A stretch of DNA of 64,000 bases from Gymnorhina tibicen. Its lineage: Eukaryota; Chordata; Aves; Passeriformes; Artamidae. Positions 14,001-29,000 of this stretch are shown piece after piece; within the stretch, counting starts at the first letter, position 1, and each line of letters begins with the position of its first letter. Both the position numbers and the translations under genes were made by a program. The notes beneath the pieces were generated by a model, which saw nothing but the letters and a program-made list of their open reading frames with translations, did not search any database and was not told where the DNA came from. The stretch is taken from contig VXAZ01018984.1 in NCBI GenBank assembly GCA_013399875.1, forward strand, positions 6,301,503-6,365,502, given 5' to 3'.

Positions 14001-17000
14001 ACGAGCAGCAGGGTCTGCAAACATGGGTATTCTGCAGCACTGTCATTATTAACAATTATGCTGTAGAGAGGAGAAGTGTCATTCCTGTCAAAAGAAAGAG
14101 CAGAGTGCTGAAATACAGAAAAAAGGAAATCAAAAATATGCTCTCAATTCTAAACTCACAGAAATGTGACCATGTTTCTTTCGCTACCCAGTAAAAAAGC
14201 ACCTTTTAAATCCTTAGGTGAGAATCTTAATAAATGGGCAACTTCTATAGGTAGGAACCTGATGTTTTGTTGGTGTGAAATGAGCAGCTGCTCCTCTTAA
14301 TATCTAACTGTTTTGAGGTGCCTACTGCTCCTCGAAGTGCTTAGCTTTTATTTTTACTGTATTCATCCCTGGGAAACTTTAAATGATTAAGAGTGGCAGA
14401 GTGAAGGAGGAAAGCATCACTTAATGGTTGGTAGTGATTAGCCTTTGCAAGCAGGAGGATCTCCTGCTTAAAGGACGACAACAGAAGGAAAGCTGAGTAT
14501 TTAAATACACACTGGGATTCGGCTTACCATGTGTCTTGCACAAGTGTCTCCCACGTGTCAGGTTTGTTCTATATGGAAAAGGTCTAAGCAAAGTTTTGGA
14601 AACAAATATTTGCAGTCATCGCTGAGCAGTCTGAAATGGAGCACGAAGCTGAAGGTGGGTGTATCTAGGCTGCACTCACCATATTTCCTAAACAGCAAGT
14701 GCATGTTGAATTTATACAAGATAATCAGCCTTTGCGTTCTTGCTCTGGACGACTTTGAGTCAGTCAAGTCTTTTAAGAGTTGGAGGGGAAAAGCGGCAGT
14801 GAAGTACTCAAGGACGTGTGGGTTTTTTCACCACAGTTGTTAAAGTTTCCCTTGTGCTCATAGACCATGTCTGAAAATCAGGCTGCCAGTGCTCAGGTTT
14901 TTCTTGCAGGTTTGTGTTTATGAAACAGCTGCTTTATTTCCTTTGTGTTCCTTGCAGACCGAGAGTCCCCTTGTCACGTGAAGCTGTTGCGGTCACAGAA
15001 GGTTGTTTACATCAGCTGTGGAGAGGAGCACACAGCAGTCCTGACAAAGGTAAAGATGCTGACCTGGGAACCCTGGACACTGTCTCACCTGCCTGATAGT
15101 TTCACAGTACTTTCCTGGGTAATCATAGAAAAACAGATTGACTTACTGTACTGCTTTCAATCCCAGTAAAAGAACTAAGTGAAAATACAACCTAATTATT
15201 TATTCTGAAATTCATTGCCAGCACGATCCTTTGCTGGTTTTGAAGATGAAGATGTTAATAATCCACAGCAATGAGTAGCAAAACTCAGGTGAATCGCTTT
15301 AATTAGCTTTGAAGGGGAAAAGAAGAACAAACACGCATCCAAAGGGGTGAAAACAGCATTTTGTTGGAAAATAGAGTAATGCTGTGCATCAGAATAAGAT
15401 GGAAGCTAAAATGAATGAGTGTTTAATTTAAACATTAGTAGTCACAGCATTTACAAGAGGTTTTCAGTTCCAAACGTGCTGCTTCCAAGTGGTGTATAAT
15501 TTAGTGGCCAGAGGACAGGGCTAGGATTTGAAAGAGAGCTGCTCAGTTCTTGCCTTGCCTCTGCCACTTGGTAGGCGTTGCTTCCTGTTCTGGAGCCTCG
15601 ATGTTTTCCACTGTAAAATGAGTTAAACAACTGACTTCAGGATTCCTGTGGGGAAAATACCATTGTAGGAAACTAGTTCTGTAGAAGCTTGTCTGGTGTA
15701 GAGATACCTGAAGATAATTCTGTTAGTTTCTGATCTGTGGCAAGGTAGCTTATTTGGAAGCTGTGTTAGCAGAACCCGAGTTTCTTTTCTGAATCCTTTG
15801 AAAATCCCCATCAATCTCTGCCTAAGCTTGGGCTCATACTGAAACTGGAGTCAGAGAGATCCTGCTGGGTTATGGGTCCCTAAATGGAGACTCTGCTGTT
15901 TGATTTGCTAACAGAGTGGAGGGGTGTTCACCTTCGGTGCAGGTTCCTGTGGGCAACTGGGACATGACTCCATGAATGATGAGGTGAACCCCCGAAGAGT
16001 TCTTGAGCTCATGGGCAGTGAAGTATCCCAGATTGCTTGTGGCAGGTGAGTCCTGTGTGCCGTCAGAAACTTTCTTTGGTGGAGGTTAGTGCTGATACTG
16101 AATCATGCAAATAGAGGGACGTAGTCCTGCTTCTGCATTCTGGGTGTCAAAGCTAAATGAATTTAAATTTTACTTTCCACGAGAATTTTAAGGCTCTCTA
16201 AAGGCCTTAAAATGAGATGTTTTTTTAATTGGGGTTGTAACCTGCATCCTAACCTGTAAAAGATACCTTCCCAGCTTAATAATACAGCAAGACTTTAGAG
16301 CAGAAGCCCCTTTGGTCACAAGTTTCCAGCCTCTTTAATGAAAAGTGAATTAGCAACGCTGGTGCTGTGTTGTTGCCTTTCAGTATGTACAGGCTTAGCA
16401 AATGACTAAGCTGATACGGTGAGCCTGATACCAGCTGCGTGCTGGCACAAGCTGCTCTTTGTCACTTCCACCTAAAGGGCTCCATCCCATAAACGGGTGC
16501 CATCAGGTGGCAAAAACTGAGCATTGGTGCCCGTGTAAAGGTGCTGCTTGGCACCAGCTTCTGGCCTAGGAGAAATGAGAAAAAGTTTTAGGCTGCATTT
16601 GGTTTGGTTGTTGGTTTTGTTTGTTTGTTTGTTCTTTTTGTTTTTTGTTTAATTTGTCGCTGAACAAGGCCCAAACTCTGTACCCATCTTTTACAGACAT
16701 CACACTTTAGCCTTTGTGCCTTCTTCAGGAATGATCTATGCATTTGGCTGTGGAACAAGAGGCCAGCTGGGAACAGGGCACACTTGCAATGTGAAGTGTC
16801 CCTCTCCTGTCAAGGGTCACTGGGCAGCTCATAATGGGCAACTCTCAGGGAAACCTGGTATGTACTGTGCTCGATTTGAAACAGAAAATGGACATAATTA
16901 ATTTCACCCATGGCTGTCTAAAGACATCTTAACATCGTTCTGCAAAATTTCTGGAAACAGCAAAAGAAACCCATCCTATTGTCCCAAATGCACTGTGGTA

Positions 17001-20000
17001 ATTTCTGGGTGACCTTTTGCTCTCTCTGTTAGTGTGTGCAATCTCCCTTTCTCTTTTTACGGCAGAACTCAGCATTTGGCAGTCTTGAGACTTCATGAAA
17101 TTGTACTAATACTGTGTTCCAAAGGCTTTGTTCTCTCTTTAAAGCCCCTATTGCAGTTTAAAAATGACAGCTTTCCCCTCCTGTGTACCTCTCACGAAAG
17201 TGCTACGGTGCTTGAGTTCCAGCTGATTTCAGCAGGGCCTTCAAAGGACCCAGGTGCTCCTTGTAGTTGTACTGGCAGTGCCAATGGGAGGGGAGAAAGC
17301 ACGAGCAGGGACTTGCACTCATCAGCCTCTAACACAACCGTGCCTTTCTCCAACAGATGCCTGTAAATATCACATTGTTAAACATATCTTCTCTGGAGGA
17401 GACCAAACATTTGTGCTTTGCTCCAAATACGAGGTAAACCAAATGAAGTATCTTTTCAAGTCTTCTCCCCTGTCCCAGCATTCAGAACACAGTTTTTTTT
17501 TTTGTTTTTTTTTTTTTTTGCTAAAATATTTTGAAATGCAAGTGTTGCTTTGGAGTCCATTCTGCCTTACAAACTTTGCCAGCTCTGACAGTTGTTTACA
17601 GGGATTTACAACTTCAGTGGCTGAAAGTTGCCTTTCTTTAGAGGCACATCAAAGCCATTGGGAAGACGCTGATTCCAATCAGCAGGGAGGGCAATCCAGT
17701 CTTTGCAAATTGGAAGCAAGGGGCTGCTTTCCACCTGTGGCACTGGCTTCTGCATGGTTGGTGTGTAGGGCTATCAACCATGTACACTGGGATTTTGTCA
17801 AGCAGTGCTGGATGGAGGGCTGAATGCTGAATTGGTTTTCCTGCTTCTGTCTTCTTTTTTCTTTCAATAAGTGTTTAGGATAAACTTTTGAGGCATGGAA
17901 ATAGGTCTAGAATAATTGTACTAAGCCTGTAGTTATGTAGGATTGCATTTAAGAGGGCTTTGGTACATCTAGGAAATTATATTTTGATTTTTTAAAATTT
18001 TTCTCTTTTTAAGATGTATTTGAGGATATTTTTTTTTCCCCAGCTTTTTCATACCTTCCCTTTTGGACTTCTTAGTAATGCCACAAAACTTCCTAACCAA
18101 ACCTTTTCAGAGACCACACTAAGGAAGCTATCAGTTATTTATTAAAACAGAGATTATGGATAGGAAGGAATTGTTTTACAAGCCTTGTCTTTGCTGAAAT
18201 CTGTATCTTCTCACAGAATTCCTTGCCTGCTGATGATTTCCGGACCATAAATGAAACACGTTACACCTGTTTAATAAATGATGAAACTATAGATGTCTGG
18301 AGGCAAAAGCTTTTAGAAAAGAACAGTTCTAATTCTGTCAAGTAGGTATTGTGGCACTGGACAAGCCTTTTGTTGAAAGTTCTATTTAAATAATTTTGTT
18401 GGCTTCCGTGCCGTGCTTTCACTTGAAATTAGCAACCTTTTCAAGTGTGGTTCTTGGTCGTTTCCAAGGGGAGGAGTTGCCAGTCACAAGGCTGCCAGGT
18501 GAGAGAGAGCTTCTGAGCAAAACCAGAGGAATTTGAGGCTGCCTCAGCATTGCAGATGGTGGGTGGGAACTGATTTTAAAGTTGTCCTGCACTGTGTGCT
18601 TAAAATTCATTAAAAGCAGCGAGAACTTGTGAACAGACTGATTTAAGTTCTTTCCCCAGCGTGCCTGCCATGAGAAGGGCAGAATAGGTGGAAAGGAGGC
18701 ACTAATTCCTCCTTTCAAAGAGGGACCTTACATGATCCTGAATGAACTTCTTGCCCTCTGTGCCTCTAAAGGGGTTATCCTGACATTGTTTCCCATAGAA
18801 GGAAGGGAAAAGAGATGAAGGGATTTACTGAGGCATCCATTTGTAACCCGTATCTCTGTTTTCTTTTCTCTTCCTGCTGCAAACAGTAATGTCGTACAGA
18901 TACTGTCCTCAGCTGCCTGCTGGAATGGAAGCTTCTTGGAGAAGAAGTAAGTGGCAAATTTCCAGAAGTATGACTTTCCCTTGATGCAGACTGGCATCCC
19001 TTTACTTCACTCACTTCTGCAGTGGGGTTTGATTTTTTTGATCGGCTGGGAGATGGGGGCAGAGAGTGTTCCCTAAAGAGGTGGGTGGTCAGAGCTGGGT
19101 AAGGAAGGCAAAGGGTCTGAGAGAGTGCACGGGGAGTGTACTGTAAGTGGCACAGATTTCTTGGAGTTGCCACAATTGTTATTCTTCCTTATGAAAGAGA
19201 TACCAACTTTAAAGATAGGAATATGACATCAAGGGAAACTAGAGATGCCAGGTATCTGGATAGTCTCTTACCCAGCTGAGCTAGCTCAGTGAAACTATAC
19301 TTCCACTCAGGCTGCTCTTGAAAATACCTCTGGGGCAGCATGGAAGTGCTTTCCTTTTAGGTGACATCACATGTGGAAAGTTTTGTGCTCCTGCTTGCAA
19401 AAGGAGGAATTTCAAGCGGGTGTGACCCACAATAGGTGGTGACAAGGTTGTAAGACATAGCTGAGTCAGAGGCTGTGGGTTGGGAAGGCTTGTGTTGGCT
19501 GTGTCTGTAAATGTTGAGGAGGTAACAGCATAAGATGAGAAGGAGGAGAAGAAATTCTTCTGGTGATGTGATGAGTAGATGACCTGTAACTAGGTGAAGA
19601 AAAGCTTACTCTGAGTAATCTTGGCATAATATGTTCCAAGAGCAACTTGAAAAAGAAAATAATTTGCTGATTATTCTGGTGTTTTTCTGCTTGCCCAGTG
19701 GTTTCTTCTCTAGTGTTGTGACATGTTATTGCATCAGGAGAGTAGCGTCACGTTGGTTTAAAACCCTTGTTGAGGTATCCAAGTTGTTGAGTCACTTTAA
19801 ATAGTCTCACGTCTCCTTTGAATGTGGAAATGAGTGGAGTTTATGGCTTCATCAGCCAAATACAGTTGTTCTTCCACTTCAGTGATGTCTTGGCTAGTGC
19901 AGGACTTAACGTCTACAGAAAGTCTTTGACCAAATGAATGGTAAATTCTGAAGCCTTAAATGAGGCTGTATTTAACTATGTACCTTTATACATGAAATCT

Positions 20001-23000
20001 TAGGTCACGGTGCACTTGATAGAAATACCCCGGTGCATCCCTCCAGTGTCCTAAGGCCATAGAGGCCTGTTTGCATTACAGGATTAGATGGAGGAGCAGC
20101 TTTTCTGTGGCTGTGTGCCTGAGCACACCCAGCACTACCTTTGCAGAGCACAGCCCGGAGTGCTCTGTACCAAGGCGTGTCCCTGGGGAGCTACTTCCAG
20201 CCTGGAGCCTGTGCTCTTACGGAAATAGCCATTCTACTACAGCGGGCTGCGTTTAGCTCCTCATGTTGTTACAGTCACACCATCAAACTGACAAATGCAT
20301 CCCGTCTTTAACAGCTGCCTTCCACTTCAGAGTGTCTAATACAGCACTCTTAAGACAGTGAAGGAGTCCTGGGGACACCAAAGACTTTGATGAAGTGTTT
20401 CTCTGCAAGAATCCCAGCCCTAACCAAGGCCCGGAGGAATTCAGAAGGGAGAGTCTTTTGTTTCTAGTCTTATGAATTCCCTAGTGGTCATTTCTCTGTT
20501 GCTTGCTCTCAGGCCCTGTCAGTACACAGGTAATGGGGTCTCTTCCTTAAACTTAATGCCTGTCTGTCTGTGATTTCTTTTTAAAAGAATCGATGAACAT
20601 TTTAAAACGAGTCCAAAGATCCCAGGGATTGATCTGAACTCCACGAGAGTGCTGTTTGAGAAGCTGATGAACTCCCAACACTCCATTCTCCTAGAGCAGG
20701 TACTGTACTTCTGAGATTTGGGTATTCAGAGGGGAAATTAAGGCTTTGTCCCTCTCTAGAATGCAAGTACCAGCAGCATTTTTGGGGAAGGGTTGTACTG
20801 CAAATCTAAAAGCCAGATGCTTAATGGTACTTCTCCTTTGACCTGGGCTGATTTTGACCTCCTCAGAATGTGTCTCCAGGACTTTTATTTAAGAACAAGT
20901 TTTATCTCATGGCATTTAATACTTGAATGTCTGCTGAAATTAACTCTGTGTGTGTTATATTTGTAATTACTATGTGTCTGTCAGGAGTTGAGTACTTCGT
21001 GGTTGTATAATTTATTCTAACTCAGAGAATTTCTTTCACAAGTGCAGAGCTGTGGGATAAAAGCATACGTGTTCCCCTTGCTGCTTTTAACTATAATATT
21101 TATAGCTTTGGGTTTTTTCACTCTGGTATGACTTTTAAAACAGGGTTTTACCATTTCATCAGCTCTTAAACATTGTCTACATTGTAGGTGCTCTATCACT
21201 CAGGATAAGTTGTCTTTTTTGTTTTGTTTTCTCTCTAGATACTGAAGAGCTTTGAAAGCTTTTTGATTCCTCAGCTGTCCAGCTCGCCACCAGATGTTGA
21301 GGCAATGAGGATCTATCTGATTCTCCCAGAATTCCCACCTTTCCAAGACTCCAAGTATTACATCTCTCTGACACTTCCTCTAGCAATGGCTATTCTGCGC
21401 CTGGATACCAACCCCAGCAAAGTCCTTGGTAAGTGTCATTTAAGAATTGTTTTAATGTAGAAGTAAAATATAGTTTCAAAGAACACTTACTAGGGAGGTT
21501 AATCTAATTTACCTTATCTAGTTTACCCACGTTCAGAGACTCAGTTCCAGATAAATTTGCATTCCTCTACAGAAACATAGAGTTTTGTATATCTTGAAGA
21601 TTAAATTATCATGCTCTCTTAAATCTGATCAGCTATTGATCACTTTAGAATATCTTTTCTGTATAGGGTAAATAAAAGGATACTAAAATCATATCAAATT
21701 ATTTTGTCCTCTACAAGATGCAGACAAACCTGTTGGTCTGTGACTAAGCTGAACACTTCAACTCTTCTCCCTCTTCTGAGTCTTCTAATTTGTACTATAT
21801 TTTCGTGTGAGCTTATTTTAAGCTGAACAGAACATATGCTGCTTAATGATTGTTACTCATGTTTGTTAAGCTACTACCATTCTTGTTATCCTTCTCTGTT
21901 TCTTAAAGCTATCTCAGATTAAATCTGATCTTATAATATAAAATGCTGTGTGATGCATTCAGGCCTCCAAAAGAATCACTGCAGGAAATTTATTTTGAAG
22001 TTTAGTGGGTTTTCTTTATTATTATTCAAAGAGGCTTTGGATCCCTTTCCTCCTCTGCTTGGAGTAGTCCTTTGTGATTTTTAGCATACAGAAATGTAGA
22101 GGATTCTCAGATTTTTGCTTGTCAGAATCTATTGTTGTGTTGACACTTGAGAGGATAAATTGGTGTTTGTTTCTAACATGACATGGTGATTTCCTAGGCT
22201 CCAGCTTCTACTTTGCGGGTGATTTGTTCTAGGAAAGAAGCTAATAGTCAGGGTCCCTTCAGAGGAGAGTAAGGGTTACCTGTCCTTGGCAAGAAAGAAA
22301 TCAGGCCCTTTAAAGAGGGGGAGTTAATCCTTTAGTGCAGATGTGCCAGGAGACATGCTCTGACACCTGCTAGAAAAGTATGTGGTGCTACAGAGAATTG
22401 CCCAGGCAGCTCTTTCCTTGTCACTCCTGAGAGACAACTGTTTGCCCACAAGATCACTGTATCCTGAATGCCAGATACTTGAAACAGCATCTTGAATTGA
22501 AGGCTGAAAAACTTCAAATTCAGGCTCTCACCCTGATCAGGGTTTGGGCTGGGTAATGATTGGTGTGGTGAGATGAGAGTGGAAAGGGAGGAGCTTCTCA
22601 GTTTCTGGTATTTAGATAATTCTGCCTCTCTTCCCTGTTGTTACAGCTAGGGCAAGAATAGGGAAGTTTTTCGAAAGAGTCTTTAGGTGTATTTCCCTTT
22701 TTTCAGTTGTAACCCCTTATTTAGGTGTTACTCTGGCCTTTGATTAAGGTTTATATTGATGTCCTCTGCTTTCCAGATAACTGGTGGTCTCAGGTGTGCC
22801 CAAGATACTTCCTCAGGCTCGTGGACCTCTATAAAGGTGCGGTGGTTTACCTCCTCAGTGGAAGGAAGACGCTGCTGATCCCAGTCTTGTTCAGCAGCTA
22901 CATTACAGCTGCTCTCAGGCTTCTGGAGAAGCTCCACAAGGTGAGAGGAAAGCCCAGGCATGTGTTGGCTCAAGATGATTCAGTCTTGTCTGCCCTTTGC

Positions 23001-26000
23001 CAGTCGTGAGCTGTGTCACTGTCCACCAAGACACCACGTGGGAAAGATGTTAGTGGCTTTCCTGAGTCCAAGGTTCTTGAAGATTGTTTAGTCCTGTCTC
23101 AAACACTAGAAATAAAGTTACCCTAAAAAAGGCTGCTGCTGGGCCATGCACTTTGGCATCACAAACACCTGTCCCTTGATGGTCTCCCCTCTTGCTGTAT
23201 TGTTGCTGGGTAGTCTGGGTGAGGAGGACAGGGAACTAAAATAAATTTGAAAGAGGCTTCTCTTGATTCTTCTTGGTTTGTACTAAAATATAAGGGACCG
23301 TGTGTTTTTGCAAGACTTTCTGGGTCCTTTTGTTGCAAGCTGCTATAACTGATTTTATGAAAGCAAACCTGTGTGTTATAAGAAAAGTGCTGAAAATATG
23401 TTAAAATACGTTGAGTATTTCCATCTCTTCACTAGGTGAATCAGAAGGTTAAACACGTGGAATATGATAAGTTTTATATCCCTGAGATTTCCAGCTTGGT
23501 GGACATCCAGGAGGATTATCTCATGTGGTTCTTGCACCAGGCTGGAATGGTAAGAGGTTTTATGTGTAGTCATGAAATAGCTGTCCATGTTTGTGTCTCT
23601 GGCTGTAGATCTGTATTTTCAATATCCTTAACGAGAGTGTAATGTACTCAGTATAGGAGCATCTGTATGTTCAGTCTCTCAGATCTGAGCACTTGGTGGC
23701 TTTACAAAATTGACTTAAAAATAAAAAAGCTGTCGAAAGAGTTGGAGCTAACAATATTTAACCAAAGCTTGCAACAGTCTCTGTGATTATTCAAGTGAAT
23801 TTCGTTCAGTCTTTGCACAAGGGGATTAATTCAGCCACTGGATCCTTTTAATGTAATCAAGACCTCAGGAGCCAAGTCCTGTATTCTAAAATTATAATTT
23901 TTGCCCTTTACTTCTGCTGTTTAGGCAGGTATTGTGAATAATGTAGCCAGTGATGTTAAAATGTTGCTCTGTAAGAGGAGGCATTGTGGCGTTCTGGCTA
24001 GGGGACTGAACCAAGCCTCAAGAGATGTGGGTTCTATTCCTGGCTCTTCCAGTAACCTGCTGGGTGATCTTGGGTAAGACCCTTCACCTCTTTTATGTCT
24101 CACTTTCCCATCTGTAAGAAAGGAGATAACTAAACTGAGGGCTGGAATACGCTGTGTGGGAACCCAGTGAGATTATTTAATTATAGCAAGGAAAGGAATC
24201 CCAAATGTGAAAAAAAAAACCACCAAAAAACATCTGCTGAGGGATACTGCAAGAGTTAAACATGACTGAAGTGATAACTTTTGTGTGTGTTTTCATGGGC
24301 TTTGTAAATGTTGTGTGTGCTGTGTCCCCATCCTCTACTTTCCATCATTTAAATAGTGCTGTGTTGTGTGCTTTTAGTGAGCAGAACAATAAAATACTGA
24401 CTTAAATTTATGTAAGGGGTAGTTAAAAATGTGTCATTATGGCTAATGACGAGTCATTTGCATTGTGGGGGTGTTCTTTATCACCACGTAGTGGCCTTAT
24501 GGTCTCTCCTGTTTCCTACGGTTTCTGCCTTGGGAGCAGTTATTTTGTTACTCTTCATATGAGCAAGTTTCACCCATGGCAGACTAACACAGGCTTCTGT
24601 GCCAGTCAGTCCTCTTAGTAATGTTTGATGTTCATGTTTTGAATTAGACTTGAGCATTTTCTTGAGAAGGAAGTTCCCATGCTTTTCTTTAAGAGGGAGA
24701 AAAATGGGCTGTTGGTCCCAAAGGAGGAAAATTTACTTTGGGTCACCTTTGGACTAGTCCATCCAAAAAACCCACAAGACACAAAATAGAAAGAGTAAAA
24801 GATTTTCATACTTCTCTTTTCCTTTCACAGAAAGTAAGGCCATCCATCATGCAGGTAAGAAAACTGTTTGTCATGACTCTTATTTAAAGAAGTGCTCTGG
24901 AAGCTGTGGATAGGAGCAAATCTTGCCTGCCTTTCTTGCAGGACGCTGTGACTCTCTGCTCTTACCCTTTCATCTTTGATGCTCAGGCTAAGACCAAGAT
25001 GTTACAGACGGATGCAGAATTACAGATGCAGGTAATCATTGTCTCTCCCAGTTTTCCTGACACTTCTTTTTCTCTGCCTTTTGCAATGGTGCCTGCGTGG
25101 AAGGGGTGTTAACTGGGAGCTGGTGGGTGCAACACATTATTGTTTCCATGATACAGGAGAGCAGTGTAGCTGGAGAACCTTTGCCCTGGATGTTGAAGAG
25201 GCAGTGCTTGGTGTCTTTTCCTTCAAAATGTTTGTCTGGCAACATCAGAACGGCCAGATGTGCGTGTGGTGGAAGTTTAAACTGTGTAGGGAAGGAGTAG
25301 TTATGTATTTATGACAGTCCAAGGATAAGGAGTAAGGTGAGGCCTCTATTAGAGGAGCTGTAAGGCTGGATAAGTAGACAAACGTTCAGGTAAGTGGACA
25401 CTTGTTTCCAGGTTCCTGCCTGGTGCAGGAGTGGTTGTTCCTTCTAATAATGAGGTGAGGGTTGTAGACCAGCTCCTGATGCTGTTTGTGGTTGCAGGCA
25501 GCAGCTCTTGTCAGCAGTCCATCCACCCATTTGCAGTGGGGGGCACAGCCCCGGGGCCCTCCAGGAGCGTGCTGGCAGCAGATGCCCAGCTCCAGCACCC
25601 TGTAGGTGGCAGCCAAGCCAGCTCTCGGCCAGGCTGTGACAAGGGCAGCTGGCCTCTGGGCCAGCCTAAATGTCCCAGTGCCAGGCGTTGCTCACACAGG
25701 TGCCTCCTGAGACAGGCAAAGCATTGGGCACTGAGCCCTCATCCAGAGCATATGGGTCTGGAACAAGTCCCATCCTCTGTGAAATGAGTTTGCTGAGGTC
25801 CTTGGTCAGGGTGGAAAACTGTCATCACCGTCACTTGTGGCCATGGTGCTAGTTCTGTGAAATACCCATCTCCAAGCCTTTCTGTGGCTGCTTGAGCACA
25901 CAGCCTGCAGCAAGGCACAGGAGGCTTGGCCTATGCTCACATGCTGCAGTCACTTGCTCCTGCTCTCATTTTGCCAGCCTCTTGCGTGTTTTCAGCTGCC

Positions 26001-29000
26001 CAGTTTGTGAGCAGTGCACTGCTGAAAGGAGGTATCAACCTTACCTTGGCAGAACAGCAGACGGGTACAGGTTTTGTTGTCCAGAGAGAGAGGATCTTAG
26101 CAAGACAGCCCCTTAGATTCCAGAGAAACCAGTGTTCTCTGAGTGCTGGCAGAGAGGAAGCCTGGTCCCTGGTGGATTTCTGTCTCGGGTTTAACTGACT
26201 TTTAAACTGAATTTTTAAATGTGAATTTGCCATTTACTATGGACAGTGCCTGAGAGGAAATAAAATAAGTGCAGCCAAAGCTCAGACTGGACTTTGTGCC
26301 TTGCACAACTCCAGAAAATCTGTGTAGATGGGGGCTTTGAATTGTGTGTGATGGGTTCCCTGGTACCTTGCTAGATGCATTTGTCAGCTGGCTCCTTGCT
26401 TGGTATATTTGTAGCACTGTTTTCCCCCCTGAACTCATTCTTACCTGAGTGTGTTCACACTGAGTTTCTTGGCTCAGTAAATTGGGCATGAGTAAAGCCT
26501 CTTCTCCCCACCCACCTGCCTAATGTATAAAATGATGTTCAGGAATTTGATCTCTGTTGCTCAAATTTGGTGAATCGATCAGTGGACTCAAAAGTGTTGG
26601 TGCAGGAAATGGGGGAGCAGGTAGGCCTACAGGCACACACACAGTACAGAGTGAGCATGGGATTCTTGAACCCTGAGGAAAACAAAAAGGCAGAGAGGAA
26701 CACCAGGCATGTAGTTGTTAACTGTTTTCCTTTCCTAGGAAGAAAGAAGCCGAGCTGTGGCTGCTTTTCACTTCTCTTTTATTTACAGGTTGCAATAAAT
26801 GGTGCAAATTTGCAAAATGTCTTCATGCTTCTCACCCTGGAGCCTCTGCTGGCCAGAAGCCCTTTCCTGGTCCTTCATGTTCGCAGGAGTAACTTAGTTG
26901 GAGATGCTCTAAGGGAGTTGAGCATCCATTCAGACATTGATTTGAAAAAACCTCTCAAAGTAAGTTTCCCCCGTATATTTATCACCCTCGTGTCCAGCAG
27001 ATGTTTCTGCAGCCTTTGAGCCATTCACATTACCGCTTCACCAGGGTGCAGTGGCTTCTCCGTAGGTGTAGCACACAGGAACACTTGATCTAGTCAGGGC
27101 AAGGGTTGAGTCTTTTTTCTGACCCCTGGAGTGCTTTGGCAGTGGATAGTTTACAAGAAGGCAAGCAGAGTGTGGACTCCCTTCTCCTGGTGTGTCGAGT
27201 GTACAAGAGCCAGGGGAGGAAGCATTTTCTGATGTTACACAGTCCCTGTTTTGCCCTTCTGCAGGAACAGGCTATTTACAATAGGATGTGTTCTATCTCT
27301 GAGAGATTGCCACAATCTTCAGTAGCTGCTGTCGTGCTGCTGCTTTGATTGTTGGGACAACAGGTCCCAACAATGATTTATGATTTGCATAAGGAGTTAA
27401 ACATTCTCAAAATATGATTTTCCACCCTGTTCCCTTTCTGTCCCTGCGGGCAGAGCACTGAAACGAGCTCGTGGGTTGCCGTGGGTTTGGGCATGTTGGA
27501 CAAATTGCTTTGCATGGCTCCCAGTCAGAGAGAAGTCTGATTCACTCAGTCTCAGCTCTGCACCCCTGTCACTGACCTGCTTTTTCTACAGGTCATCTTT
27601 GATGGTGAGGAAGCTGTTGATGCTGGAGGAGTGACAAAGGAATTTTTCCTCCTGTTGTTAAAAGAACTGCTCAACCCTATCTACGGCATGTTCACTTACT
27701 ACCCAGAGTCAAACCTGCTGTGGTTTTCAGACACGGTAAGCCCTTGCCCTCTATACATGCAGGTTGGAGTAGTATGCTGCAGTTAAATGACAAGGAAGTT
27801 AGTGGCAAACTATGGGAAAGAAATGTTCTTCCTCTCATTTCCTACCCGTGATACAATGTGAACTCTATTTTCAGCTAGTGTAAATAGGTCCATTAACCTT
27901 AGCAGAACGGTGATGGTTGTGCCTGTTAAGGAGTTGGCTCTCTCTCTTTATTCTTATCCCGTAATAAAACTTGTATTGAGGGTCAGGTGACAGGTAATAG
28001 AACTCTTTTTATCATGAATGTGATGGTCATGTGCTGTTGTACAGAATGAGAGGTTTAGGTGGTAAAGGCATTAGAATTCTGTGCCTCCCTTGCTGTTCAC
28101 GTAATTGCAGCCAATCCACTTAGTCATGCATCCCTATCGCCTTCAGGACCTAAAGTTTTTAATGCTTTATGTGAGGAAGCTCTAAACAGCAAGAAACATG
28201 GCTTGTAGTGGAAGGTTTGTTGGTTTTGGAAGAGTGTGGAGGGCAAGATCTGTACCTGTCAGATGGCTGGAGATGGTGGTTTATGTCCTTTTCTTCACCT
28301 GCACAGGTAGCAAGATGGGAAATGATGTTGCCAGACTTCTCTTAGGGTGTGGCTGTCCTGGTTGGGGGGTTACAAGGAAGGAAATGGCGTGGCAGCTTTT
28401 GTAACTTGTAAACAGCGTTACAGAGCATTCACTCCTAATGTCAGAGCTATAATACAAGTCTTTTGACACCAGGAGTGATGACAGTGTAAGCACTGAAAAT
28501 GAGCGGTGTATTTGGAACATTTAACAAACGTGGGCAGCCAGTCTGTGGCTGACACAGCAGCGTGAGAGTCAGTATGTGAAGAAAAGGAGGCCTGTGCTAG
28601 CACCTCCGCTGGTGTATCTGCCTGGGTGGCACTGTGCTGATGCAAAAGCTTTTAATAGAAAATTAAAATAGGGAGAGGATTGTTAACACATTTTCTTGCA
28701 GTACGTAGACAGTAAACATTGAACCACTGTTAGTGTCTAAATGCAGAGGTATTTAAAAAGGAATTGAAAGGCAGGTAAGGTGGAAAGCTGCTGTTTGCAC
28801 AGCTGATCATGGCTTACAAAAGTAATAGAGCATGGTTTCTGGCGCTTCATTTCCATGCCACACACCAGCAAGGAGTTTGCAACCAAAGTGTCACCTGATG
28901 GGACCTCTCTGACTTTGTCCCAGTTGGAAAAGCAGGGTGTGGCTTCTTAGTGCATGGAGGAAAGGGTACTGTGCTTTGCAGCAGCAACAGTGTGTCTTAC

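Noticed and set aside
25431..25787. 118-codon plus-strand open frame in a HERC3 intron
   Set aside because: GC-richer intronic sequence with an overlapping open frame on the other strand and no recognisable domain.
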